A stretch of 60,653 nucleotides of DNA, from positions 1 to 60,653 of the forward strand of contig NXFV01001302.1 in assembly GCA_002803225.1 (NCBI GenBank), read 5' to 3'. This DNA is from Gamarada debralockiae. Its lineage: Eukaryota; Ascomycota; Leotiomycetes; Helotiales; Hyphodiscaceae. The position numbers and the translations under genes are program-made. The notes beneath the pieces are model-generated. The model was not told where the DNA came from. It was given only the letters and a program-made list of their open reading frames with translations, and made no database searches. This document shows, in pieces, positions 45,159 to 57,409 of this stretch. Each line of letters starts with the position of its first letter. Position 1 is the first letter of the stretch.

Positions 45159-46740
45159 ATGGCTTTAAGAGCTCAGACATCCGTAATCAGTGACAGCCTG
45201 TCAACACACAAGCCTTCGGATGCAGAATCCTCAGCCTGCATTGGCACTTATGTCGGCCTTTCAGATTTGGTTCCTGAAGTTGCCGAACTGGACTCTCCGG
45301 AGTCCCAAACTCAACTGACAAGTGGAGACCAACTGACGAAGGAGGTTTCACCTGAGCGTGCCAGTGCCGGCCACCTTGAGGCCGACATAGTTACTTTGAC
45401 TGTATGCCTGCCTTCAGAATCCTCGGACAGAAACGGTCCGAAGAGCGCTATAGCAATAGCTGGAGAAGGTATACGCAAGCTAAGATTAGCTCCTAAGAAG
45501 CTAGAGAATAATATCAAGGTATAATCAGGTAACTTCAGCAAGGAGCTAGTATTAGAATACTAATAACTTACTAGACTTAATTCGAATCACTATAGCGTAA
45601 GTTATAGAATAGGCTTTTGACCGAGAGGGAACTATTAAAAGAAGAGGATATAGATACTATATCTCTTTATTTAGAAGAACTTAAAGGCATTGAAAATCTA
45701 CCTAAGGTAATCGTCTATACTATAAGAATATCTACGTTACTTAAGAAAATCAAGAAACTAGAGGATATTCTAAAAGAGAATAAGCTTTATATTAAGGAGC
45801 GAGTAACTATCTTATATAAGAGATTAAATACTATCTTAAATCCCTAAGGTCAAGCTACTGATTCTCTGACTTTCTAGCTACTATTATAAGTTATATTACT
45901 ATCTTTAGTAATTAACTTAACTAAGTCGAGTAACTTAGAGTAATCACTATAGTCAACTAGTGATTATAGTAATATAATATAGAAAATCCAGAATATACAG
46001 ACGATAGTAAACTCTAGTAAGGCCCCTTTTAATTCCTACTACTAAATCTAACATATAGCAATAGCTTCTCGTGATCTGTCTTCTAGTACTATAAATAATA
46101 ACCAAAAGCAGAGCACAGATATAGTAACTAACCCACGAAAGTAGAAGCGCTCGAAGTCTATAGAGGGTCTACTAGTAATTAAGTTAAGTACTTCTGGATC
46201 TAGTCTACTATATCTTAAAAGATCTCTAAACTTATCTATAGTAGTAGCGATAAGCCTAGGGGGTAGAATGCCTATTTGCTGATAAAGACAGAAAAAGACT
46301 ATATTCTAAGGCTATATAAATACTAAGGGCCTATAGATAAATAGTTCGAGAAAGAGGGTTAAGAAGCTACTTAAACTAAACGCAGAAAGAGTCTAGTTAT
46401 ATAAGGAAATAAGAGAGTTAAACGAGGAGAAGAGGGAGTTAGAAAAGAGGAATTTAGATAAAATAATACAAAGGTTAGATATAAGAATAAGGGAGTTAAA
46501 TAATAGATTAAGAGATTTAGATAAGAAAAATAAGACTAAGTTAATAGATTTCAGGGAGAATATATATCAATAGATTAATAAAGATAATAAGGTTATACGG
46601 GAATAGGAGCCTTTAGATTAAGTCTTATTAAACTTTGTACCTAATATACCTATATAGGGGTTTTAGGACTTTAAGACTTATAGTAATAATTTAATTAATA
46701 CAGCTGGTAAATACTATTCTAATTTCAAACTTTATTAATA
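45159..46740 (+). pseudogene. Two-exon gene: unmutated exon 1, RIP-killed TFIIS-N-like and coiled-coil exon 2
   Basis: Exon 1 (45159-45518, 120 codons, phase 0) is clean: MALRAQTSVISDSLSTHKPS ... GEGIRKLRLAPKKLENNIK. A 56-nt intron (45519-45574, GTATAA donor, ATACTAATAAC branch-like site, ACTAG acceptor) leads in phase to one long exon 2 frame with RIP stops. It contains a helical domain (EEDIDTISLYLEELKGIENL, PKVIVYTIRISTLLKKIKKL, EDILKENKLYIKERVTILYK) resembling the TFIIS N-terminal/LEDGF helical bundle, a Ser-rich linker, and a coiled coil (KKLLKLNAERV, LYKEIRELNEEKRELEKRNL, IRIRELNNRLRDLDKKNK). The end is near TAA 46737. Total about 510 codons. TFIIS-N folds bind disordered partners in transcription complexes; that assignment is tentative. 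The loss of RIP at the exon 1 edge is odd. Confidence 0.5.
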
Positions 46741-47006
46741 TAAGATGAATCTAAAGGGGGGGGGTAATGAATTAATAAAAGAAATAAAAAACATAGAAAG
46801 TACACGTGTAAATTTTAGTAACGAGTGCCTAATTTAAATAACTTATAAAAGAATATAAGAACAGATAAAATCCTCTAGATAAATTATAATTCTCTTCTCT
46901 CTTTTGTTAGATAAACTAGGTAAATAGTTAGAAGTAATAAAGAAGAATCCACAGTGAACCTATATCTTAAAGTAAATCCTCCTTTCTAGGCTCTAATTTT
47001 CCCCCC
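46741..47006. other. Spacer between convergent dead genes
   Basis: A GGGGGGGG run sits at about 46756-46763. No coding sequence. Confidence 0.4.
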
Positions 47007-48430
47007 TTAGAGTTTAAGTTTTATTATATTCTATATTATAAGGAAATTAGCTATATCTTCAGGAGTTATCTTTATAGGATCTATAGGGGGGTTCATAAGA
47101 GTATACTACTGCTTCTTATATTCTAGTATAGTAGCTATTAGTAACTTATTTCCATTGGGGGTAGAAGTGCTTAGAGCTCTATTTTAGCCTTCTGTCTTGA
47201 TTACGACTTCTGGCTTGTTTTTGTTTTATAGAGCTAAAGAGCCTTATAGCCTTAGTCTTTCTATATCTAGACCTAGGGACAGCGACTTAGATATTGCTTT
47301 GTACTAGCTATCTAGCTAGTTCTGATGTTGTTTGGCATAATGCTTTACGGATTTATAGATGTATTTATAGTACTAGGAAGGGTTGGGCTAGAGGTAATAA
47401 ATCAATGATCTTGTCTCCTATACTCTTAAGACCTTACTATTAATCTCCTACTTAATCTATAGCTCTATTATTAGGTATAACCTCTTTTCTCCCTTCTCCT
47501 TTGGCTTTAGCTCGTCTAATAAATAGTTATAAGCCTCGCCTATAATGCCTTTAAACTCGTCCTATTTACATACAAACTTCTTACTAATCTTTATGTCTCT
47601 ATATCTGTAATCAGGTCTGAATTTCAGGGTCTTTCCTTTATTAAAGAGGATATCTAATTAATAGGCTATAGAAAATTTATACTTCCGCGTATTCAGAGGG
47701 CTAAAGCTAAGAATAATAGGTATTGAATTTCCTTGCTCCCTTTAAGCCCTAACCTTACTATTATCTATGTGCCTAGTTACTTCTCTTGTGTATATAGGTG
47801 TAAACAGACCCTTGTCTTTAGGGTTAATAGCTAGTAGCTTTTAATTACCTTTCTTATTAGTAAGGTTAACAATAGGTAAATCCATGGAGTCACTGGATAA
47901 AGTACTAAAAGAATGCCCGGGGGGACTAGATTCTTGCTTTAGAAAAGCCAGGATAAAACTTATAGAAGCGCTCTTAACCTTCGACTTAGTTTTAACCCTA
48001 ATAGTAGAGTTAAGGTCAAGAGGGTTAATAAATAGCTCCTCAGACTCCTTAGACTTCTTGTTCTCCCTATTCTCTATATCCTTTATCTCTTTATCCTCTT
48101 CCTTTTTCGCTTGCTGTACTTCCTGCTTAGCCTACTATAGTATTTAACCTAAGCTATTGACTTGCGCCTTTAATTACTTGTATTCTTCCTTATTTTTAGA
48201 GTTCTTGCTATCCTTATATAACTTTGTAAGTTCTTCTAGCTAGTGTTTTAACTTATTGTTCTGCTTTTTAGTCTCTTTAAGCTTAGTAGTAGCTATATAA
48301 GACTTCTCTTTAGCTATACGCTATTTATTGTCCTTTACTCTATTAGTAGATAAGCCGCTTCTTACTATCTTAAAGATACTCTTTTAATCTTTGGGAATAG
48401 ACTTAAAGGCTAGGTAAAATCAAAGTCTTT
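47007..48430 (-). pseudogene. Coiled-coil protein, RIP-killed, about 470 codons
   Basis: A single minus-strand frame reads IATTKLKETKKQNNKLKH, LEELTKLYKDSKNSKNKEEY and KKEEDKEIKDIENRENKKSK (coiled coil), then a Ser/Pro linker (FINPLDLNSTIRVKTKSKVK; SSPPGHSFSTLSSDSMDLPI). A compact domain follows: IPIILSFSPLNTRKYKFSIA, FNKGKTLKFRPDYRYRDIKI, SKKFVCK.DEFKGIIGEAYN, YLLDELKPKEKGEKRLYLII. The end is STSTPNGNKLLIATILEYKK ... TAA at 47007-47009. Stops are at Gln/Trp. Coiled coil plus compact domain could be a retroelement Gag or a nuclear scaffold protein; no zinc knuckle or protease was found. It converges with the 45159-46740 gene. The plus-strand ORF at 47884-48147 is a shadow. Confidence 0.5.
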
Positions 48431-50820
48431 ATACTAGGAGACTTTATAGCTAGTATCTCTTGGGTCTTTATCTAATTATATTATAATAAGTCAAATATTA
48501 CTAGAGATCTATTAGAGAGGAGAAAAAGATAATCTAGCTATAGTAAATTAATATTTTCTATTAATAATCTTAACTTAAGATCGTCTGACTATAGCCAAAA
48601 TAGTATATTATCCGTGGATAAGGCAGATACATTTTATTTACTAATAATCCTAACTTAGGGTTATTAAAGAGCTAATAAAAGCTAGTTTCTATTGCAAAGC
48701 CGTTCAATAATAGTCCTATAGTAGACCTTCTCCTTTTCTTAATAGTCTTTATCTCAGGATTTAGACCTGGCTAAGTATAGGCTTATATAATCAGAGTCTT
48801 AGGTCAGACGTATATATTACTCTACTTTAATAAGCATGTTAAATTCAAGCAAAGCTATATGATTTATCTAAGATACTATATTTTAGAGACAATAGAATAA
48901 AGAGTCTATTTACTATAATACTAGCCTTTATCCTTATTCTCTATTTGCTAAGAATAGTCGATATAATAACATGGAAACATTATTGTAAGTTTATTACCAA
49001 GGAAAATCCTCAGCTACTAACCCTTTAATAATCTAGCCTCCTATCACAGATAGTCACGAATATTATTAGAAAGAAGGACTTGATCCTTATAATAATAGTC
49101 AAAATGCTAACAGCACTCCCTTCAAGCCTACTCATTAACATAAGCCCGCCACTATCCAGTTTTACAATATCTACTAGCTCTAGCTCCAGCTATATAATAC
49201 GCATAGCTCTACTAATACTTAGTATTATTATTACGCCAGCAGTCGTGTTCCTACCTTAGATAAATACATAAGAAAGATACTAGGATTATAGAAGTATTTA
49301 GGACTCTGTTTTAGCTTCTAGAGGAGCGTAGACAATGAAATAGATATGAAATAGAGATGTTTTGGAAGTGACTAGTTATTGTAATTCTTCTGCTGCTACT
49401 ATCTCAGTATATGTAGAATTTTCACTTGAAATACCTCTAAATATCACCCTTAATACTTAATGTACTTGAGATGATATTACATTTGAGTTTTGTCCAGCCT
49501 CGCTTCAATCATGTGCTCACACAAATAAGCATTAAAAGTGAAGAATAATTGAGTTTATCCGAAGGTATACTAGTATTCCTTGAATATTGACTATTATTAC
49601 TTAACTAAAGACTACTCTCTTCTATCCTACTACCTGCTCTCCTAAACCTAGCGGCGCTCTCGAGGCTCTTATAGGAACTATGGAAAGGGCGAGAACTCTG
49701 GCTAGATGTGGCGGACAGAGATGTGGCGGACAGAGCCATGGCACTCCTCTTTGACCCAGGGGGGACCTTATAGTTCGCAGCTGTTTTTGATATAGCTAGG
49801 TTATAGCTCTGAGAATAATTAGTATTAGAGCAGAGTAATCTAGACCTGCCCGACTTACGATTTCTGCGTTAGATAGCTAAAATAGATAGTAGGTATTTAT
49901 AAAGATATAGAATTTGTTCTTTCTTTCTATTAAGATAAATATCTTTATATTATACTTATAGCTAATCTTAAACCCTCTCTTAAAGTAGTTGTTTCTCGAC
50001 TTCTAAAACTTCTCTGATATAGTTAAAGTTAGATTTAGTAAGCTAGTTGATAAAGGGCGAACCTGTTTTCTCTAAGCGAAGTTACGTCGTTATTATTATA
50101 TAACTAGTATTCTTAGGAGAATAGTATTAATCGATTAACTTCCTTTTGGGATAATTATAGTCGTCTGCGGAGTAGCCTCTAGTAGATGATTATCTGATGA
50201 CTTATTTGTAGATGATTAGTTATAGTCAGGAGGTAAAGACTATCTTTAAGGCCCTAGAGCCTAAGGCTTTATAAGTATAAGGGAATCTTTATACTTGGGC
50301 TAGAAGTTTCTAACTTCTTCAATAATCGAAGGTCAAGGCCCTTTATATAATTATGTCTTTTATATTATTTATATACTAGCTCTCTTCTAATTTTAGTGGC
50401 TTAGACGTACTATTATAGTATTCTTTTGTTTCTAGATATATCTTTGTAGTATAGTTATTACTTTATACTATCTACTATATATATGCCTCAGAGTGGTAGT
50501 TAACTTCGTTCTTCGTCCTAAAATACTTCCTTTATCTATATATCTTTCCTTGGATTCCTCTCTTAGGAACAGCTATATAGTTTAAGGTCTTCCTTGTAGC
50601 TCTCTACCTAGTCCCGAATATCCTTATTATTATAATCAGGAAGAGAGCTGAAATAGGCTCTTATACTGCTACTATATCAATTGTTAATCTAATTCCTATC
50701 TTCTATAGTCTACAGCTAAGTCTTATAATAAAGCTACTTGGGATCTTGCTTTGTACTAGTATTAGGTTGTATTAGTAGTTTGGCAGGATTACTATTGCAC
50801 AGGTGTTACTATACGTACTC
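48431..50820. other. RIP-degraded DNA with a GC-normal patch
   Basis: No gene recognised. At 49635-49800 a little-mutated patch carries a direct duplication of GATGTGGCGGACAGA (about 49705-49735). Small pieces of plus-strand frame were seen near 50450-50650 but not assigned. Confidence 0.35.
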
Positions 50821-50829
50821 CTCGTATTA

Positions 50830-52240
50830 ATAAGCAGTACTCTGTTTATATAGACAACGACTAATCTTACTAGGGTTATAGTATATCCTTGTACTAACGA
50901 AGGGAGCTCTGCTAATATATAGTAAAGGGAGGCTCTACTTTTGGCTTTATCTTTCTGCTTTTAATCCGCCTCATAAGACGCACGCTATATAAGATATTTC
51001 TTAATTCGCATTTAATCCTTACTATAGTTGTCTTAATCGCTGTCTAGCGATATATCTCTTTAAAGAAGTAGACAGAGTTATTCTTAAGGATTAGCATCTG
51101 TTTATAGGTAGTAGCAACGGCTATCTACTAGACTATATTCGTATTTAGGAACTTCGTTTTCGGCAGGTTATTTGCAATAGTAACTGCGAGACAGCTTTCG
51201 AATCAAGGCCCCTCTTAATTACTAGTCGATTTGTCTAATGTACTACAGGTAGATATTACTGTCCTAAGACTATAGCGAATGAGGGCAGGTTAATTTATCT
51301 TTCTTTTAATTCCTAGGCTAGGGATATTTATAGGACTTCGCGGGCACCTGTTTATGATCTCATGGTAGGACCAGGACTATAGAGGCCTAATAATATCTCT
51401 CTTAGTGAAGTCGAGGATAGGTTTCACTACGGAACTTAATAGATATACGAATAAGAAGCTCCGTGCCTTTATTAATAGTCTATATAGTGTCTAGTACAAC
51501 TTTAGAGAGTTTGGAACAGTAATTATATTTGCGTCAGAGATTAGTATTACTGGTTATATCCTGTATATTAAGGAGCTCATTAGTAAGTATAATAAATATA
51601 TAGTAAAGACGCATTATATCTGACTTCTCTGGGAGATAAAGGAGATATATAAGTTTACTAATATATTTACTTAATTCAAAATCTTACTAATCTTAGGTCA
51701 AGAGGTATAAGTTAAATACTAGATAGATAAGCTCTTAGATATTGATATAAGATATATATATTACCCTTTGCTAAGTTATATAACTCTGCTGACCTCTCGT
51801 TAATCCTTAAGATTTTTATCTATACCCTAGATATAAAAGAAGATTTAGAATATAGAAAGTATTCGCGGATTAAGGAGATATCTTCTCTATTAGATATTAT
51901 AGGAATAATAGATACCGAATTAAAAGCTAGGAAAGAGAGGACTATTATATCTAGTAATAGCCCTTAATTTTGAACCAGTTATACTAATTTACTAATAATT
52001 ATATAACCTTAAAAGTTTGTACTAATAACGCTATTACTAATAAGGTCCGGATATATATATAAAGGAAGATAGATAAGCAGGTACAGGTACGGCTTATAGA
52101 GCTAGACTTTCGACTATCCTTACAGGAGATAAGAGGCCTGTTTTTCTCGGAAATAGAGTTCTAGTATAGAGGATAATCTTTGAACTATTTTAGGATTATA
52201 AAGGTTCTTAAGGAGAAAGGTCTGCGCAGACTAAATCTGA
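50830..52240 (+). pseudogene. Unidentified RIP-killed gene with Cys/His-containing segment
   Basis: The plus strand reads YSKGRLYFWLYLSAFNPPHK, RCLAIYLFKEVDRVILKD, HLFIGSSNGYLLDYIRI, VICNSNCETAFESRPLLITS, RFV.CTTGRYYCPKTIANEG, RLIYLSFNS.ARDIYRTSRA and PVYDLMVGPGL.RPNNISLS, to about 51440. A second coherent frame follows (NKKLRAFINSLYSV, GYILYIKELISKYNKYIVKT, then DLEYRKYSRIKEISSLLDII). The spacing C-x3-C...C-x7-C suggests a metal site, but no family is known to me. RIP damage ends abruptly near 52240. Confidence 0.42.
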
Positions 52241-52790
52241 AAGTAGGCTAGTGATATTATTAGCTAACTATAAAGTATCCGAATATAAAATTAAAGTTCT
52301 TCCCGTTGCACTATTGAGCTTGTTAGTTAGACATGTGATTGTTTTGGTGGGGCCGCAATTAACTAGTTCCGGGTCGGTAGACAAACGCCAGTGCCGCGCT
52401 AGTGGATCTCGGATCTTAGATCTCGGAAAGTTTTGCAACTGCTAATACTGCGCAAAACACAGGATAAAACATTCCTCTATAAGTAGACGATGTCTGGGGG
52501 ATGCTAGTAATAGCAGACATAGAACAAAAGTTTTCGTCAGCTAGAGATGGCCTTCTACTCAGAGAAACTCGGATAGGCGAAAACATCAGCAAAGTGTTCG
52601 CTGCTGAAACTGGCCTAGGGTCACTTTAGATGATCTCTTTAGATGATCTGTTCAGGTGATCCTTTTAGATTATCCATCAAGCTAAGGGATAGCCTATATC
52701 GCTGCCATTTGAGTCTCGTCGAAGATCGCTCTTGATACTATAAACCTTAAGTCAATTCGTTCTCGTATTTACGAGCGTAGTAGGAGGAGC
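52241..52790. repeat. Unmutated patch with GATGATCT-type repeats
   Basis: No gene is called; the 64-codon frame at 52251-52445 has no domain. At about 52628-52690 four copies of the AGATGATC/AGGTGATCC/AGATTATCC theme occur (TTTAGATGATCTCTTTAGAT, GGTGATCCTTTTAGATTATC), matching the 17-bp array at 41120. Confidence 0.5.
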
Positions 52791-52879
52791 TTTCAACGTA
52801 TATAACCTATCTAAAATATTTTAAGACTATAGATTTATTACCTATAAGCCTTTCTATTACTACCTCACTATTAGTAAAC

Positions 52880-53110
52880 TTACTAGAAACTCAGGAACTA
52901 CTAATATTAGTACGTCTTCTATAATACGTTAGTGTTAGCATTGTTATTAGTGTGACAATCCTTAAACCCTTAATAAAGATAATACCTGCAAGCTCTCTAA
53001 ATATCTTTATATACAGTGTTTAGATTGTAATACTCAATTGGTCAACTACATCTTTATTACAACTTATGCTTATATACTCTTGTCGCTTTACAGAGAGCCG
53101 TAGTGTTCTA
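52880..53110 (+). pseudogene. Cys-rich (zinc-finger-like) remnant
   Basis: A plus-strand frame reads TSSIIR.C.HCY.CDNP, TLNKDNTCKLSKYLYIQCLD, CNTQLVNY. The spacing C-x-H-C-x2-C...C...C-x2-C suggests a zinc-binding module, possibly from the end of a transposon protein. It is short and RIP-damaged, so only the Cys pattern is claimed. Confidence 0.35.
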
Positions 53111-53120
53111 ATAATCACAA

Positions 53121-53309
53121 ATGGTGTGTTTAAAAAAAAAAAATTTCCTATGGCGAGCAGATTCTCTAACGCTCTTTAGGATAGCTCATCGAGACAGTAG
53201 GCTCGCCGTCAAAGGTCATTTGCACAGAACGCAAGACATAGCAAGCACCGTTAATTCTATCACCGAATACTCTCTATTAGAGGATGCTTCTGGTATAAAA
53301 ATCAATTAA
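53121..53309 (+). other. Short open frame, 62 codons, doubtful
   Basis: An unmutated frame begins MVCLKKKNFLWRADSLTLFR after an A-run and ends at TAA. It has no domain, no evident promoter, and the A12 run near its start would be unstable. It may be the tail of an inserted element. Confidence 0.2.
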
Positions 53310-54377
53310 TAGAGGCAAGAGATAGCATATATATAGGACTAAACAGTTATTAAGTCCTTAATCTTAATTTACTTCTAATCCTATCCTGCCAGTATAAAGT
53401 ATTATACCCCTTACTCTAATTAAATTAACTCTCCTTCGAATTCTTTATTATTGTATTTAATCCCCTAAAACTCTATCTAAGCTTTTTCTGCTTTAATCTT
53501 ATATTATACTGAATCCTCTAGTCTATAGTAGAGTTACGTTATAAGTTCATTTAAGTAGTTAAAATTATAATCAAGGTAATTCACTAAGTATAACTACTAA
53601 TAGACGTCGTAGTATATTTCACGAAGCCTTTATAGGATCTCAAAGTATTAATAATAGAATTAAATTTCTTGACGTAGCTGTCCTAGCTCTCTTATAAGCT
53701 CTTTAACCCTAGTAAAGAGGCTTAGGAGAGGATTTTGCTTTTCGAGCTAGATACACTACGGAGAGAATTGTAGTACTGATATCGATCCGTTCTAGAGGCA
53801 GATATAATAATTAAGCCTATTAACCTCGGGCGGCTTTTCGCGCAGTAGAATTAGAGGGACTTCTGGCTTTGATCTAGTGGGATCTCGTGAAGCTAATAGC
53901 TTGGGCATGCCTCAACATTCCTTATAATATTCGCAGGAGTGGAAAAAAATATGGTGTTACCTACAAACACATGTGAGGCGGGTTATTATACACTACACTA
54001 GTGGGACAGTAAGTCCAAGGCCTTGAGATATAGAGGGCCTATCGAGAAGTAATGTTTCTTACTCACTGTTGGCTTCTAATGATCTGGGAGGCGTTAGTGA
54101 TCTGTTAAGCTAGTTCTAAGTTATGAGCAGTAGGTCAGAATTAGAGTAGGCAGTCCTATGAAAGGGCCAGTAGATACCTTGAGATATTGACAGCTTGTTT
54201 TAGTATAATACTATACGGTTTTATTAAATATCACTTTCCTAATCTACTTCGAAATACTACTAATATAAATAACTCTACCAAGTAATCCCTGATATTTTTG
54301 GGAAAGTATGTACTAAGCTAACACAGAAAACAAGAACCCCTACTGAACTAAGCTCTATATAAAGTACTATCTAGTAT
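53310..54377. other. Mixed RIP-degraded and little-mutated DNA, no gene
   Basis: Weakly mutated at 53830-54180. No coding frame or repeat recognised. Confidence 0.35.
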
Positions 54378-55110
54378 TTAAGGGACTCTTACTTTCCTCT
54401 TTAACCCTAAAATAGGCTTACTTCTTCTGGCCCCTTCTCTAGCAGATTGGGTCTACTCAGTAGTACTAGAAATATTAGAGTAGAATTTGCCGCTCTTGAA
54501 TAGCACATCAGACCCAGGTATATAGCCTCTAGACTTAGAGGCATCTAAGGGATCATTGTTATTAGAGTAAGCTGTATATTATCTCTCATCTGTATCTAAT
54601 AGGGCATGTCTAGATAGGCTTCTGATACATTCTTCTGGCAATTCGCTTCGCTAGTTGATAGAGGATATTTCCAGTGATTTATAGCTATCTTTAGTATAAG
54701 AAGCCTCTTTTAGTGATTCTAGTATTTCCGGAATTACCTAGGTAACTCTAGAGTTCAAGGCTGCTTATAGTATAATAATCTTACTACTAAAAATATCTAT
54801 AATCTTACTACTTTATACTACTATATTAAATACTTTCTTAAGTAACTCTATAGTCTCCTTATGTCTCTTACGTTCAAACGTAAGTTCTTCTTAGACTACT
54901 CGATAATCTAAGTGCTCTTTATTAAATTACTCCTAGCTAGTAATAAGGAAGGCCTTGTACTAGGAGAGTATGTACTAAGTCTGCTATAGCTCATTCTCAT
55001 GACTCTGAGCATACTTATATACTTCCTCTACCCTGAAATATAAATCACGTAGGATGTCCTATATAGACCTCTCCTGGATTATCATCTATTGAATGTCAAA
55101 AACTTCCTCT
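54378..55110 (-). pseudogene. Coiled-coil protein C-terminal part, RIP-killed
   Basis: The minus strand reads MIIQERSI.DILRDLYFRVE, EVYKYAQSHENEL, FNKEHLDYRVV.EELTFER, KRHKETIELLKKVFNIVV, VIPEILESLKEASYTKDSYK, SLEISSIN.RSELPEECIRS, SNNNDPLDASKSRGYIPGSD, VLFKSGKFYSNISSTTE, and ends KPILGLKRKVRVP with TAA at 54378-54380. It has a coiled-coil N-terminal half and a Ser-rich, basic C-terminus. The family is not recognised; a DNA-binding or structural role of an accessory gene would fit. Confidence 0.45.
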
Positions 55111-55547
55111 CCCTACGAATATATACTTACTAAAAGATCTAGCTAAGATATTAATACTTGTATAAACAACTAGAGACCTATAACTTAATATCTTCTAAAT
55201 CTTAGATAATAGATTAATTTTACTTATACTACAAAGTCGAGCAACTATCTATAGTATAGTCTATTGTAAGTAGACTGCCTTGAAAATTAAGAGACTACTA
55301 GGTAGTCTGCTAGGTTACACGGCAGCTATATGAATTATCCGTATTATCTATAGGGCTATAGATAACTACAAAGATCGATCATGATTATAGTATAGAATAG
55401 TATCAGCTTATTATTTTATATCTATTAGTCTACTTAGAGCCTAAAATTAGCTTATTATTTATATACATTTAATAGATAATTATAATATTTCATCTAGTAT
55501 AAGAGTATAATATACTATATCCGCGGCACACTATCTCTATTTATTCT

Positions 55548-55787
55548 TTATCTTAATACCCACTTAAGGTACTTGAAATAACCCTTTAATACAGCCTTAT
55601 CCCCCTCTGTATAATTCAACTGAGCGATATCCGTATATCCTAGTTCTAATAGCTATTTAGTAGTCGAAGAGATATCTTCCAAAGATATAGGCGCTATAAT
55701 ACTAGCAGCGTGCTGTCGAGCCTCTATAATCAACGGATAAAGGGGAATAAGGATTCCCTGCTCAAGTACACTCCAGCTATATTCCAT
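55548..55787 (-). pseudogene. Small unidentified RIP-damaged ORF or exon
   Basis: The minus strand reads MEYSWSVLEQGILIPLYPLI, IEARQHAASIIAPISLEDIS, LLELGYTDIAQLNYTEGDKA, VLKGYFKYLKWVLR, one internal TAG, then TAA. The Met follows a TACTAATACTTTTAG acceptor-like sequence, so this is probably an internal or last exon rather than a complete gene. No family recognised. Confidence 0.35.
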
Positions 55788-55799
55788 CTAAAAGTATTA

Positions 55800-57000
55800 G
55801 TAAAGACTTTACTATATATAATACTAGCTAATATATATTGAAGCGCTAAAGGGACTAGATCAAGGGGGGCTCTTTAGTTAGTGCTAGTAATATATCTCTT
55901 GCGTTACCTTTCTTATATTAGTATAATAAACAAAAGAGGAGTATATAACCTACTATACTATCTAGAGAGCTCTTTAAGATACCTCTATTTAACCTTTACT
56001 ATATATTCTGAGCAGAATCGATTGTTCTTATTATTAAAAGCCTTTGTAGCCTCTGAGAGGCTTATATTAGGTATCTGGGTATATATCTAGTATAACAAAA
56101 ACTTCTCTTTATAAGACTATAGAAGTCAACGTTCAGATATATTCGATATAGAATAACCCTAGGTCACCTAAGGTAGGTTAAGAGATTACTTATTAGAGGA
56201 TAGAGCTAGAAAAAAGATTACTAACTAGTTATACTAGTACGTAAACTGGATTACGTACCTACTAGTGGGGTCTGCCGGCAGTAACTAAGTAATGTTGGCC
56301 GCAAGCAAAGCTCTACTTAATAACTGTGAGTAATATAGAACGATAAAGTTTAGATATCTTAATAATTCCCCTGGTAAGCTATCTGCTAAGGGCGGAAATT
56401 ATTATTCATGGAGATTGATAAGGCGTCTATGAAGTTGAAATTATCAGTAGGATTTGCTACTTTACTGTGAATAAACGCCGAGCTGTTATTGCATGTCGGG
56501 GATGAGATATGTAGGTCTGACCTCTCAACTAAGATGAACTTTGGGTCATCTCGGACCCTCCTCCCTCAGTTTAATACAATGGAAAAGTATATATATAGAG
56601 CCTAATAGATACTATTCTATATCTTTACACTATAGTAAATTCTATAAATAACATAGCCTAGGGTGATCTTTTTCAGAGTATACCCTCTGCCGGCCGTACT
56701 CTCTAAGTACTATTTTCACTAGACTCCTAAACTTTAGATAAGAGGAATTCGCCCGAGACTAGAGAATAGTTCTTAGCTACTAATAATCTTCCTCTGCTAG
56801 CTAGCCCTTGATACTACTTAAATATAATACTGTACTCGAATCCGCCTAAAGAGCCTATTGTAATAAGTCAACGAGGTTTCCAGGCTAATATATTGTGATT
56901 CGATCTCTTTAACGTGATATTAGGTATTATAGATAGACTGAAAATACTCGAGGAGAGGTAAGTTAAGGTACTATCCTATATTAGTCGATACTTACTGGCG
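55800..57000. other. RIP-degraded DNA, no gene recognised
   Basis: A hydrophobic open frame at 55881-56090 (plus) is TA-rich and looks like a chance ORF. Patches at 56250-56300 and 56380-56560 are less mutated but carry no domain. Confidence 0.35.
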
Positions 57001-57006
57001 GATAGC

Positions 57007-57361
57007 AAGACAAGAAAACACAGAAGTATAATCTTACCTCTCTACTATTTAAGGATAATCTGACTTTATTCAGGAAGGTATTAACAATAACGAATAACTA
57101 TACTAAGCTTATACTATAGATAATAAAGGTAGATAGTACTCTAGTAAATATTATACAGTAAGTTATAGAGAAGATTAGAGTATATATTAGGGAAGAGGGC
57201 GAGTAGGATATAGCTGAGGGAAAGAGTAGTCAGGATTTCGAATATACCGAGGTCTGAGCCAGAGGTGCTTCTATAGAATAATATAACTTTCTCTTAATCC
57301 TGATCTGAATGTTCTCCTTCCTATAATACTGCCTAGTTACTATCTTTGATAGCGGATGAGA
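57007..57361 (+). pseudogene. Helical C-terminal fragment, RIP-killed
   Basis: The plus strand reads NLTSLLFKDNLTLFRKVLTI, TNNYTKLIL.IIKVDSTLVN, VIEKIRVYIREEGE, DIAEGKSS.DFEYTEV and ends ...CLVTIFDSG with TGA. It is helical, charged and about 115 codons long. The family is unknown. Confidence 0.35.
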
Positions 57362-57409
57362 TGACTCTACTAGGTACAGGGTACGAGAACATTATTGGTT
57401 GTCTGCAGT

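Noticed and set aside
47884..48147. Plus-strand ORF of 87 codons rich in Ser/Phe
   Set aside because: Antisense of the long coiled-coil frame on the minus strand.
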